Assembly (NCBI GenBank): GCA_963555705.1
Contig: OY743169.1
Location: 48,534,124 to 48,598,123 of the forward strand
Length of the DNA: 64,000 nucleotides
Direction: 5' to 3'
From: Ligustrum vulgare
Taxonomy: Eukaryota > Streptophyta > Magnoliopsida > Lamiales > Oleaceae
Below the pieces are notes generated by a model that was not told the origin of the DNA, ran no database searches, and saw nothing but the letters and a program-made list of their open reading frames with translations. The position numbers and the translations under genes are program-made. Below are positions 21,701-32,744 of the stretch, in pieces; position 1 is the first letter of the stretch, and every line of letters begins with the position of its first letter.

Positions 21701-22658
21701 TTTAGTTTTATTTTAAAGATTTTAGTGGGAAAGTGAAGATTTTAAATTGTAAATATATGAAAAATATTTATGGACAATGTTAAAATAAAATAAAATAAAA
21801 TAAAATGTTAAAAAATGTACATTAATTAAAATTAATGGTAAATATGATATTATTAAAATGTTTGAGATAATAATAAAAAAATTCTCCTTTTAAGGCCTTT
21901 TAGAAGTAGATTTTTTTTTTAAAAATTATTATATGTATGTAAAAAAACTAATTCAAGAAGTACAACTTTGTTCTTTTCTTATATTAATTGAAAGATGTAT
22001 TAGAAGCTATAAATTATATGAAAATTATTGGTTTACACATTTTTTTCTTCTTCTTTTTCTCATATTAATTGAAGGATGTTTATGAACTATAAATTATTAG
22101 TTTTATTTAAAATATTTTAGTGGGAAAGTGAAGAGTTTAGATTGTAAATATACGAAAAATATTTTTTTATCAACACTATGAAAATAAAATAAAATAAAAT
22201 AATATATTTAAAAAATTGTACATTAACTAAAATTAACGATAAATATGATATTATTAAAATGTTTGAGGGTTAAATACAAAAAGTTTCTTCCTTTTAAGGT
22301 CTTTTAGAAGTAGATTTAAAAAAAAAAAAAGAATTATTGTATGCATGTAAAAATATTAATTGAAAATGTACACATTTTTTTTTCTCATATTAATTGAACG
22401 ACGTATTAGAACTTATAAATTATATGAGAGTTATTAGTTTCATTTAAAAGATTTTTAGTGAGAAAGTAAAGAGTTTAGACTATAAATTTATGAAAAAAAA
22501 TTTATTGACAATCTAAAAATAAAAAGAAATAAAATATTAGAAATGTACATTAATTAAAACTAATGGTTAATATGAAATTATTAAAAAGTTGTGAGGATAA
22601 AATAATTCAATTTTTTTTTTTTTTCATTTAAGGGACTTTTAAAAGAAGTGCAGATATA
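21701..22658. repeat. AT-rich block in three diverged copies
   Basis: Copies begin at about 21701, 22095 and 22431. Each contains TTTTAGTGGGAAAGTGAAG or a variant, a run of AAAATAAAATAAAAT type, TGTACATTAATTAAAA and TTTTAAGG..CTTTTAGAAGTAG. The third copy is cut at 22663 by an LTR element and resumes at 25691. No coding potential is evident. Confidence 0.7.
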
Positions 22659-22663
22659 GATTT

Positions 22664-23548
22664 TGATGTGATCCCGGGAGGGGAACACGACGAACACGCG
22701 GAATAAACGTCGGGAAAGTTCCGAATTCAGATTGGAACAGACGAGAACACTACGACCCGAGCCTCACGACGCAAGAATCAGGGGTATATTAAACCCGAGA
22801 CCCGTTACGATGCGGAAACAAGAACCATAATGGGGGAACGCCACAAAGGTTGTCCACGCCTTTGATAAGTTCAATTGGTGAACGCCACAAGATTTGAATC
22901 CTGATAAGTTCCTTGTTTAAAGAGAAAATCCTCACATTTAGAGAGAGTAAAAACACTCAATAATTTTTATTCAATAATCAAAGTCTCTTTTTTATTACAA
23001 TGAAGACGCCTTTATATAGGCAATCAGAATAAAAATCCTAGTCTACTTAGGAAACTAAATAAAATATAATATAATCTAATTAGGGAATATATAAAACCTA
23101 TCAAAATAGACTCCTAAAATACTAAAATAGGAAAAAGGAATTAAAATATAAAAAAGGAAATAAAAATCCGTATGATTTGCGTTAATCTGGATTTATGGCC
23201 GTGACAACATTCCTTACGGCCGTAACTACACTTCTGCTTAAGGATTACGGCCGTGACCATAAACTTACGGCCGTAACTTTGAAAACCTGAAATTCTTCAT
23301 TTTGATCCGAGAGTGACTTACGGCCGTGAGAATATTTGGTTACGGCCGTAACTTTGCTTCTGCATAATTTTTGATTTTCTTGGTTTCCAACTCGATTCTC
23401 GGCTTGTCTCTTGGCTTGCTCACTTGGTTTAACCTCGAACCTTGTTCACTCTCGCAATGCTTGATCTGTGAAGCTCTTCGAACATGCTGGAAGCTTCGTT
23501 TGACTTGATTTGTAGTTTTTTCCGTCAAGTCCGCCATGATTCTCATCA
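22664..23548 (-). repeat. 3' LTR with TTACGGCCGTAA palindromes
   Basis: It starts (plus strand) TGATGTGATCCCGGGAGG and ends GATTCTCATCA. Between 23196 and 23352 there are five copies of ACGGCCGT and one variant (TGGCCGT), mostly as TTACGGCCGTRA, spaced 20-60 bases apart. This region is far more GC-rich in motif than its surroundings. Confidence 0.85.
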
Positions 23549-24455
23549 TTCCCCCCTTCTTTAGGATGATTCGTTCCGAATCATAGCTTGGTTCGTGATT
23601 TACAGATGCCCCACCAGGATCAAATGGGAAATTATGGACTCCATGACATGAATTCAATAGGCGGCAATCCTCCAATTGGTGAACACGAATGTATTGAAAC
23701 ATGAGGTTAATTTGCCAAAGTGGATTTGACTCAAGCTTCCATGTGTAATCAACCTGCAAAAAGGAGTCACATAAAATGGGGAGGGAAATGTTAGTTTCAT
23801 AAGGTACAAGGTATGGATCCTCGTATTCATGAATCATCACAGCCAATTCCACTCTTTTAACCACGAGGCCCTTCTCCTCACCCCGTTCTCCCTTTGAAAC
23901 TTCTTTCTCACCTTTCGTACTTTCAAGTCCAACAACCTCTTCTAACTCCACATTTTCATCAACAATTTCTTGTACTTCCTCATTGCTACCCAAAATTTTA
24001 TCTTCTAATTCCTCACTTCCTAGCTCAAAATTCGGAGCTCGTTCAACTACTTCAATTTTTAACTCTTCAAATTCAATCTCAACATGAGGCTCTACTATAA
24101 TCTCACACTCACTCCCCCTTTGTAATTCAGGCTTAGCCTTCCTTTCACTTTTCCGTTGCAACTTGCCTAATTTTTCCCTTGCTCCCTTTGCAATCATCTC
24201 CTCCTTTAACTGCCTTAATATCATTCTCACCTCATCAAATTCATCCCTCATTTCCGAAACACCATCTCCTATTTTTGAAGCACCATCTTCCAATATTTTC
24301 AGCTCATCCCCAATCTCAACTCTAGGTTTATGATCATTCATATTCTCCCTCATAACTCTAGGAACTGTTTGAGGTTTTTCCCTAAATTTAGACATTGTGG
24401 AGTTGGATGTGGAAGGGAATGGAAAGATTCGATAACAAGGAGCAAAGAAACTCAA
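23340..24455 (-). CDS. Glu/Lys-rich ORF of the non-autonomous element
   Basis: The 371-codon ORF is open. Residues 20-110 are charged and probably coiled-coil (ELKILEDGASKIGDG, EVRMILRQLKEEM). Residues 115-200 are very rich in Glu. Later comes GVHNFPFDPGG, a short motif seen near the 3' end of several plant non-autonomous retroelements. The frame reads through the polypurine tract (LKKGG) and about 69 codons into the 3' LTR. No zinc knuckle, protease or reverse transcriptase is present. It may be a rapidly evolving gag-like or accessory protein; I cannot assign a function. Confidence 0.6.
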   Translation of the reverse strand: MSFFAPCYRIFPFPSTSNSTMSKFREKPQTVPRVMRENMNDHKPRVEIGDELKILEDGASKIGDGVSEMRDEFDEVRMILRQLKEEMIAKGAREKLGKLQRKSERKAKPELQRGSECEIIVEPHVEIEFEELKIEVVERAPNFELGSEELEDKILGSNEEVQEIVDENVELEEVVGLESTKGEKEVSKGERGEEKGLVVKRVELAVMIHEYEDPYLVPYETNISLPILCDSFLQVDYTWKLESNPLWQINLMFQYIRVHQLEDCRLLNSCHGVHNFPFDPGGASVNHEPSYDSERIILKKGGMMRIMADLTEKTTNQVKRSFQHVRRASQIKHCESEQGSRLNQVSKPRDKPRIELETKKIKNYAEAKLRP

Positions 24456-24836
24456 GGAAGTGGTCCTTGAATTTTGGAATTGACTCTTTTTTTTTTGAAT
24501 ATTGAATTTTCGGAATTAAATAAAATAAATAAATAAAATTAATTAATTTTTTTTTTAATAAATCCGAAAATCTGACACGAACGCGACAAAAAAACGAGAG
24601 TTATGTTGGACGAAAAAATGAATAAGATAAACACTTTTAAATTTTGTTGGACTTTTATATGAATAAAAAACTGACAAATTTTACTGGCACGAAGAACACG
24701 AAGAAAAAGTAAACTCAAGAAAAAAAAAAGACTCAATAACAAGATATGAATGATTTCCTGCAGACTCTATGATAAAAACACAAAATCAAACTGGGATAGA
24801 ATAAACCTGAATTCAGAGTCCAGCTCTGATACCAAA

Positions 24837-25690
24837 TGATGTGATCCCGGGAGGGGAACACGACGAACACGCGGAATAAACGTTGAAAAAGTTACGAATT
24901 CAGGTTGGAACGGATGAGAACACTACGACCCGAGCCTCACGACGTAAGAATCAGAGGTATATTAAACCCGAGACCCGTTACGATGCGTAAACAAGAACCA
25001 TAATGGGGGGACGCCACAAATGTTGTCCACGCCTTTGATAAGTTCAATTGGTGAACGCCACAAGATTTGAATCCTGATAATTGTTTAAAGGGAAAATCAT
25101 CACCTTTAGAGAGAGTAAAAACATTCAATAATTTTTATTCAATAATCAAAGTCTCTTTTGTATTACAATGAAGACGTCTTTATATAGGCAACCAGAATAA
25201 AAATCCTAGTATATTTAGGAAACTAGATAAAATCTAATCTAATTAGGGAATAGATAAAACCTATCAAAATAGACTCCTAAAAGACTAAAATAGGAAAAAT
25301 GAATTAAAATATAAAAAATAAAATAAAAATTCGTATGATTTGCGTTAATCTGGATTTATGACCGTGACAACATTCCTTACGTCCGTAACTATACTTCTGC
25401 TTAAGGATTACGGCTGTGACCATAAACTTACGGCCGTAACTTTTGAAAACCTGAAATTCTTCATTTTGATCCGAGAGTGACTTACGGCCGTAACTTTGCT
25501 TCTGCATAATTTTTGATTTTCTTGGTTTCCAACTCGATTCTCGGCTTGTCTCTTGGGTTGCTCACTTGGTTTAGCCTCGAACCTTGTTCACTCTCGCAAT
25601 GCTTGATCTGTGAAGCTCTTCGAACATGCTGGAAGCTTTGTTTGACTTGATTTGTAGTTCTTTCCGTCATGCCCGTCATGATTCTCATCA
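24837..25690 (-). repeat. 5' LTR of the non-autonomous element
   Basis: It has the same ends as the 22664 LTR. Several CpG-containing palindromes are altered here (GACCGT, GTCCGT, GGCTGT). The last two palindromes have collapsed into one, with loss of 22 bases, which accounts for most of the 31-bp length difference. Confidence 0.85.
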
Positions 25691-25695
25691 GATTT

Positions 25696-26501
25696 TATAT
25701 GTAAGGATATTTTGATCAAAATCTTAACAAAAGGAGATGAAATAAATTTGAGGCATTTTTGTAAATGACAATATGAAAGTGGACATTTTTTATAATTTCC
25801 TAATTTCTAGTCGGTCGAATTATGGTACTGTCTGAAATCAACACCTTTGTAGATCAAGAATTATTTACCGATTTCGAGAACAAATAAACGATTTTTGATC
25901 GTCAATTATCAACTTTTGACGCAAATCAACAATTTTTAATCGTGTTCTTTGTTTTGTTTTATTCTTCCATCTGCGTCATCTTGTCTAGTCTATGATCAAC
26001 TTATTATAGTGAGTACGAACGGCGTGGCACGTTAAAGGTAAACAAAGACAAAGGATTCATCACATTAAGCCCATGTTTTGGTTTCGATAAATATAGATTT
26101 TAATATATGTTCATAGAATAAATGTTGTGAATCTCATGCAATGTACGGTAAAAATTATTTGTCGACTAATCTACTTTTCTAATTGAACCGAGAAAATGAG
26201 AAATATAATTTAATGGCTACAACAACTAAAGGTTTGTTGAATCGTTTCAAAACCTATAAACCAAACCTACAATGCAAATTACGACTTGTTTTCTCTGATT
26301 AAAGATTTGATTTTATTAAAGTCAAAGTTAATAATTACACACAACTAAATATTTCATGGATCTCGCAGCTTTTTAGCCATATATTTTATCAATTTTTAAC
26401 AAAATTCGTTAAAAATCTAATTTTAATCTCTATCACACAAGGGCTTAATGTTTGATAATAGTACAAACAATAAAAATTCATGAAGAAAACAAGAGTATCA
26501 C
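25696..26501. other. No gene seen (downstream of the desaturase exon)
   Basis: This is AT-rich sequence that should be intron or 3' flank of the desaturase gene. I looked for the missing last exon here, and leftward to about 17.7 kb, and did not find it. The first part (to about 25750) continues the third AT-rich repeat copy. Confidence 0.55.
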
Positions 26502-28287
26502 CTTGCGAAGCTTGGTCCCAGGGATCCTAGGGAAATCGTGGTGTTCATTGTGGTATCCTACGCTCCATGACATAAGATTCAATGGACCGTAATAAGAATA
26601 TGTTTCTTGATCTGGCTTGAAAATGTAATGTTCAGAGATGAAGTGACCGGCCATGGGGTGCATCCCACCTCCAACAAAGGTGGACAGTATCAAATAACCA
26701 AATGACTTCCATCCCCAAAAATGTACTATAACGGCATCAAGGGTGAGCTGGATAATTAAATTAACAAATTCCCATATTCCGGGCGGTTTTGGTTTGATAA
26801 AAATTGGTCGGATAGTGTAAAAGAAGAGTTGGAGAATAACCCATATCGACTTAGAAACGATATTCTTCACCAGATGGGCTTCAGTAAGAGTTGGGATATC
26901 CATGTCAACTCCGTCCACCCCTTGAAAACGATGGTGCTCAAGATGATACTTCTGGAAAGTTACAGACATTGGTACTCCGATGGGAAGGTTAGCAAAAATC
27001 CCGAGCCAACGGTTGTAAACTGGCTTTGAGAAGGCTAAGTTGTGGCTTAGCTCGTGAATGGCTAAGAAGAGATTGTGGTTGAGGAAAGAGCCAAAAAAAT
27101 AAGCTACTACCAATATCCTCAGCCAACCTGCATTACAGAGAGAGGTTGCGGTCCATAGCTGAAGCAAAACAACCATAGCAATCTGCACCATAAAACATTA
27201 GGAAGAAGCGTGAAACAACAACGCGAAAATGATTTATTGCCCATCTCCAATGTAAAACAACCAAGTGTCCATAAATTTTAAAATTCGACACTTGACTATT
27301 TTTCATTGGATGTGGGCAATTGTTATTTTGCTCACGGTGGGCAACAGATTGGAATTGAAATAACAGAGTTTAAATTGAATTTATTTATGCAAAGCTTAGA
27401 ATTCAAATGTAGTTTGACATTGTTAAGATATGTTTGATTGAACTTAGTAGCCTAGCATTACAATGTAGATGATCATCGGTACCACATCATCCAATGTCTA
27501 AAAATGCATTCAAACTTCATTGGACAGTAACTGCCACAGCCTGGGTGATCATCTAGACTCTAGGTAAGTACTAAGTAGCATTATTTTTCAATAAATTCTT
27601 AGCTACTGTACTGAGGTTAGCAATCTGGATTATTACAAAGGTGAATCTGATGAAAAAGTTAAAGATTAGAATTCCCTCAATACGATAAATGCATGCTTCA
27701 TCCAATTGCTATTGTAACAGCAGAGTTGAATGACAAAAGGAAAAGAGGAATCACAAAGCTTATTTCAGATTTTAAAAAGAAAAGTTGTTTCTTTGTTCTA
27801 ATTTATATAATTTTCTTCCCTGTGGGAGTAATTAAACGGCCTAAAATCAGAGCATGATGAACCATTTCACCAGGTATGTTGTTCCAATAGCTATGAACCC
27901 TAATTGCAGATGTGAGTACACCACTTTGGGTATAAAATCAGATAATGCCATCAATAAAAGGTAAATACAATATTTAAATGAGATCGGGTGCGATTACTGA
28001 TTTTGAAATTGAACATAAATGCATGATTTAAAACGAAAAATCCAACACATTATCAAATCAAAAGAGTGAATCTTTCACACGACATTACGAATTTTATCAT
28101 AGATTAAAAAGTAAAAACCCACATTTGAAAATTGAAGAATGTGTATAGATTCCTCCATGTATACCTTGAGGAAAGCAAAGGGGTCAGGGCCAAAGAGTTG
28201 TTTGATTTGAGGATACTGAGAGAGGATCTGCCTTCTACGAGAGGCATGGGGCTCATCTGTGTATGACCAGAAAAAATCTGTAGCCAT
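26502..28287 (-). CDS. DES1-like: Sphingolipid delta-4 desaturase, last exon missing
   Basis: The enzyme makes the delta-4 double bond of sphingoid bases in ER ceramide synthesis. Exon 1 (28287-28165, 41 codons) starts [18 protein letters not shown], the typical N-terminal lipid-desaturase domain. Exon 2 (27182-26502, 227 codons) has hydrophobic membrane segments and the three His boxes: HELSH, HLEHH and HNEHH. Splice sites are regular (CAAG/GTAT and GCAG/AT; GCAAG/GTGATA) and the junction is in phase 0 (LK/IAMVV). Family members continue about 50-60 residues after LRK with a final exon, which I do not find. Read-through would add only VILLFSS before a stop. The catalytic boxes are all present, so a shortened protein is possible, but a pseudogene or a very long last intron is also possible. 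This is the only clear resident host gene. Confidence 0.88.
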
Positions 28288-29231
28288 TACTCCATCTTCG
28301 TCTTCTTCGTTTCTCAGTTCTCCTTCATTGGGGGTGTAAGATTTGTGATAGTGCGGGATTCATTCGGGTCAGAGCCGTACCTTTGCAGACCAGAAACAAA
28401 TAGTAGTCTCGAACGACCTGAAACAAACAGTAGTTCTTCGAGATATAGGCTCTGAGCTAGACGGTCTCTGAAAAATGAAAAAACTGAAAATAAAAATTAA
28501 ATTCATATTCACATAAAACAAACTATACAAATTCACCATAAAATTGCAAAAAAATAAAAAGTTCAAAAGTATTAACTAATATAAAACGACCAACAAAATA
28601 TTATATTCCATATACCTTAAAGTTTTATATTCAAACAAATCCCAATTTTATGGACCTGAGCTGAAATATTAATAATAATAAAAAATAAAAAAAGGGCCCA
28701 AAAATAATATTGATAATCACGGAGGTCTTATTAGGCATCACGTAATTTTTTTTGGCCTTATAGACTTGTATTGTAACATAATCGTAACTTTTATTTCTAA
28801 CATCTTAATTAAAAATATTTAACGTGATTTCGTTTTGATTTAGTTGTATTTTAATTTATATTAAATTTATTTAATTTGTTTAGATTTATTTTCAATAGAG
28901 TATACAAATATATCGAAATCAATAAACTAGTGGCATAAAAGTAGATACACAAAAATATATGATGAAATAAGTGGTTTAAAATCGGACCAAAATGTTAGGT
29001 TTATGTTTGAGTTTTTCTCAAACTGTCCTCAAACCGTTTTAAATGAATTGTTTATGTTTGAGTTTTTCTTAAACCGATTTAAACGGTTTGATTTCAAAAT
29101 TTATCAAAATCGGTAAAATCGGACCGCTTACACTCCTAAAAAATACTTAAATTTTCCTTTTTATTGGAAAATAAGTTCTTTAGCACAAGTATAATATTAT
29201 TAAAAGTTGACTAGGATGATATGTTTGATAT
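28288..29231. other. Upstream region of the desaturase; no gene
   Basis: The first 60 bases upstream of the start codon would be 5' leader; the frame stays open there (NEEDEDGV) without another Met. Beyond it, 28980-29110 holds repeated GTTTGAGTTTTTCT and AAACCGTTTTAAA/TTTAAACGGTTT pieces, resembling a MITE with GGTTT-rich ends. I could not define its borders. Confidence 0.5.
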
Positions 29232-29233
29232 TA

Positions 29234-29499
29234 CTCTCTCCATCCCACTTATATAGGTTGTCTTTTTTTTTTTTTTTTCTTGTTTCAATTATATAGACTT
29301 GTTTCTTTATTGAGAAGTATTTATTTTATTTGTTTACTAATGTACCCCTATTTATTACTTCCAATAATAATAGTTTTGATATTAAATAAGGGTAAGTTGG
29401 AAATTTTCTTTACTAAAATTATTTTTTCAATGATATTAAATATGTTTTCTTAATCTTTGTGAAAAGTCAAACTAATCTATATAATTGGGACGGATGGAG
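29234..29499. mobile_element. Stowaway-type MITE
   Basis: The ends CTCTCTCCATCCCA and TGGGACGGATGGAG are inverted, and TA flanks both sides (29232-29233 and 29500-29501). This is the Stowaway pattern of Tc1/mariner-derived MITEs. It is 266 bp and non-coding, with a long T run near the left end. Confidence 0.85.
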
Positions 29500-29501
29500 T
29501 A

Positions 29502-30100
29502 CAATCAAGCGATAGCTTGGTTCAATTTTTGCTACTAAATTCTTTTTTAAAATTCCTGGGTGCCTCGTGATGATTGTTTGCTATCTCGAACTCCAATTTT
29601 TCGATTTTTAAAGATAAAAATTAATAATGTTAAGATCATTATGATGAATGCTAAAATTCAAGATGCAAATAAGTTCACCTAATGCAAAGCAGTAAATAAA
29701 GTAGAATAAATAAAATGGTAAGAAAATTGAATTGCCTTCCAATAAATGCTTAATTTATAGTCTAGAGCAAGATTTTATTTATTTATTTTTTCCCCCAAAT
29801 GTCGTCAAAATTAAGGCCTTGCATTGCTTACAATTTCCAGCTTTTCAAAACTCATTTATTCTTCGTACTTTTATTAAACATCAAACATCTGTTTGATTTT
29901 AGTACTCTTCTTTTGATTTAATCTTGTGCTTGAGAATTTGACCCATGTCATATTGTCATGTGACACTTCTATCACGAAGTAGTTTCAAAATGAGAGTGGG
30001 GATCTGTCATCTTCCATGTCAAAGATTATGAAGTCTACTGAAAGATGAACTTATCCACTTTCACCAAGACATCTTCGACGTTTCGATATGAATGTCGGAT
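29502..30100. other. No gene seen
   Basis: Low-complexity AT-rich DNA between the MITE and the retroelement remnant. The right part may be decayed pol sequence of the neighbouring element, but I could not confirm a motif. Confidence 0.45.
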
Positions 30101-30107
30101 CAAACGA

Positions 30108-30561
30108 TTAGCCAACTATAGTAAGAGTAGTGGGTTTGGATTCTCCCAACCCAAGTTTTCTATATACAAAGAGGAACATTAAATTTATACTTGTACCAAG
30201 ATCACATAAAAATTTGTTAAAATTTAATTTATCGATAGTGTAAAAGATAGAGAAACTCTCTAGATCTTTGAGTTTGAATGGAGCTTGTTTTGAAATATAG
30301 CACTCCACTCTTGGTCAAAGACACTATCTCGAACTTCTTAAACTTTCTCTTTTTAGATATCACATCCTTCAAGAACCTTGCATAACCTGGGACTTGTCTC
30401 ATTGAATCTATAAATGTGACGTTTATGTGAAGTTCCTTGAGCATGTCCAGGAACATATCAAACTCCTGATATACCTTGTGTTTCCCCAGCCTTTGTGGGA
30501 AAGGAATAGGGAGCTCATAAGGCTTAATTGGTGATTTCTCCTTACCTGATTCTTTCGTCAT
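30108..30561 (-). pseudogene. Ty3/gypsy linker and protease remnant
   Basis: Minus-strand frames carry YELPIPFPQRLGKHK, FLDMLKELHINVTFID and FLKDVISKKRKF, then after a frame change CDLGTSINLMFLFVYRKLGLG. This is the typical segment between gag and protease of Tat/Athila-type elements, ending with the protease active site (usually CDLGASINLMP). No reverse transcriptase follows to the left, so the element is truncated. Confidence 0.8.
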
Positions 30562-31073
30562 TTTAGATACTTCAACTGGTTCTTCTTCATGATTAGCTTC
30601 TTGATCTATGTTGGAAGTGGGTTTTTGACATGAATTTCAAGTAGTTGGACCCAACTTCGGTTGCAATTGCATTGATCCTCTCATCCTCTGTTCGCTTGTC
30701 GTTTAGGAAAAGGAGTAGGAGGTATATATTCTCTGTCATATGGAGCAAATTTGATTCCGGGTTTGTAGTTCATATTCTCCTCTATAGTTTTGATAACTAA
30801 TATTTGCTCAGCAATAATTTATGTGCTACTTGGCAATGTACCTGGTGCTCTACCTGCTAAAACCAATGACATATGTCCCACACGTGTCTCCAGATTTCTT
30901 ATTAGGGCATGTCGATTTTGAAGAGTAGTCTCTATTGTCCTCATAAACTGATCAATTCTGCTATGTATTGTTCAGTCTTTTCCATGAACCGACCAAATAT
31001 GTCTTCAAGTAAGGGATTTTTACCTTCTTTTGGATATGGAGGTTAATATGACCTCGTGGTGTTTTGATTTTTC

Positions 31074-32035
31074 CTACATGATACCTTTGCGTGATTTCGC
31101 TAACCCGGATTGTGTGTATTTGAATATGGGTTTTTTCTTAACACTGTCCCCTTGGATGAAATCTGCTTGTTCTGGTTGATTTGACAAAATGGGATAATCT
31201 GCATTGTTGTGATTCGCCCTAAATTTCTCACAGCTTTGTCTTGAATTACTCAATGTATTGGTGGGCTGAGATACTTTTTCCAATTTAGGCACCAAGGAGT
31301 ATATTTTTGCTGATAATGCTTTCATAAACTCCTGTAGGCTTTCTTGTAGTAGCTGTAAAGATGCCCACATGGCATTTGTATTTCCTATTCTCTGAAACAA
31401 TTTTAATACTTCAGTAATAGTTTTGCTAGACAATGAACCATTGGATGAGTAGTCTATCATTCTTTTGCATTGAGGGAGAAGACCTACATAGAAGTATTTT
31501 ACCAGAAGGCCTTTACTGATCATATGATTAGGACATTTTATGAGCATATTTTTTAATCTATTTCATGCCTCATCAAATGATTCCGAGTCTTGTTGCTAAA
31601 ATATTGATATGTCATGTTTGAGCTTAGTAATCTTGACTGGTGTGAAGAACTTAGTGTAGAATTTTTGTGCCAAATCATTCCAGGTTGTGATACTTGTAGT
31701 TGGGCAGGAATCCAACCATTCTAGTGCTCTGTCTCCTAGAGTCTTTGGGAATAAGCGGAGTCGGATGGCATCATCTAATATCCCCTGATATTTGAAGTGT
31801 TTACACATCTCTGAAAATCTAGAGATATGTGTGTTTGGATTTTCCTCAAGCCTTCCATAGAATTGATGCTCATTCTGGAAGAGGTTGATGACATTGATCT
31901 TCAACTGAAAAAATTTGTTGACCTAAGGTTGGATAGACTATGCTTCCCTAATTTTAAATAATATGCTGTGTCATTAACTCACCCACAAGCATACTCCCTG
32001 CATAAATAGTTAGGGTATAATCTTTGTTCATTGTG
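31074..32035 (-). pseudogene. Gag remnant of a Tat/Athila-type element
   Basis: Two frames (31904-31596 and 31547-31074) carry gag motifs: FYGRLEENPNTHISRFSEMC, RLRLFPKTLGDRALEWLDSC, TTWNDLAQKFYTKFF and LLVKYFYVGLLPQCKRMIDYS. A broken start region reaches back to an ATG at about 32032. The frame breaks at about 31596-31550. It continues leftward into the 30108-30561 protease piece. Confidence 0.82.
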
Positions 32036-32039
32036 GAAA

Positions 32040-32744
32040 AAAATCACAAAAATTCAAAAATATCCAAGTGATCGCATTATATTGATCATTTGAGTTTTGC
32101 GGTGTTATTTGATGACCAAGCGATCGTATTGCTTAAGGCTGGCGATTGCTAGGTTCAATTGATTTTCCTTTTATATTTATTCTTCTCACAATTGCAATTT
32201 GGTCCTTCCCTTAATTACATGTTGGTCCTTCATCTTCTAGTTTGTTCAATTCAGCCCTTTGAGGTTCTGCTTTCTCCAATTCAGCTATGATTTGCTTCTC
32301 GATTCTCCTTGTCGACTTCTTTTTTTGCACAACCTAGTCTGAATGCCCTTCAATTGATCCTGATTTAACTCGATTGTTCCATTCTCTCGACTTTCGGGGA
32401 GAAAACTAAAATAAATACAACTTGCACAAATTAAATAGAGTTTATTCTCAATTGACGATTTAATTTCCCAGTTTTAGTAGTTAATTAAGGTTATAAAATG
32501 AAAATTTTAAACCCCAATAATTGATAATGAAGGAAAACCCATGAAAAACTCTTCACGAAGATTAAAAATCTCCTGATAAACGTGCCAGTAAAATCCAGTA
32601 GAAAAGAATAACCTAGAGTTTGTTTAGACACTATTAAACTTTAGTTTTTTCTAACACCTCAATCTGTAAATCACTAAAGAACTCTTTGATTGTGTCTCTA
32701 GAACTTTCCAGAACTTGTGGACTATCTTTTCCCTCTACGTGGAT
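32040..32744 (-). other. Probable decayed LTR/leader of the gag remnant
   Basis: Read on the minus strand the stretch 32150-32400 has the 'AATTGGAGAAAGC', 'GGACCAAATTGCAATTG' style common in U3-R regions of Tat-type LTRs, and it lies upstream of the gag remnant. I could not define LTR ends or a primer site. Confidence 0.35.

Larger units (their letters stand above)
22664..25690 (-). mobile_element. Non-autonomous LTR retrotransposon, TSD GATTT
   Basis: The LTRs at 22664-23548 (885 bp) and 24837-25690 (854 bp) enclose 1288 bp. GATTT flanks both sides (22659-22663 and 25691-25695). The element reads on the minus strand: a primer site complementary to tRNA-Met (TGGTATCAGAGC, reverse of about 24822-24833) lies beside the right LTR, and a G-rich tract (AAAGAAGGGGGG) beside the left LTR. 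The interior holds one ORF without gag-pol motifs, so the element depends on others to move. Confidence 0.88.
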
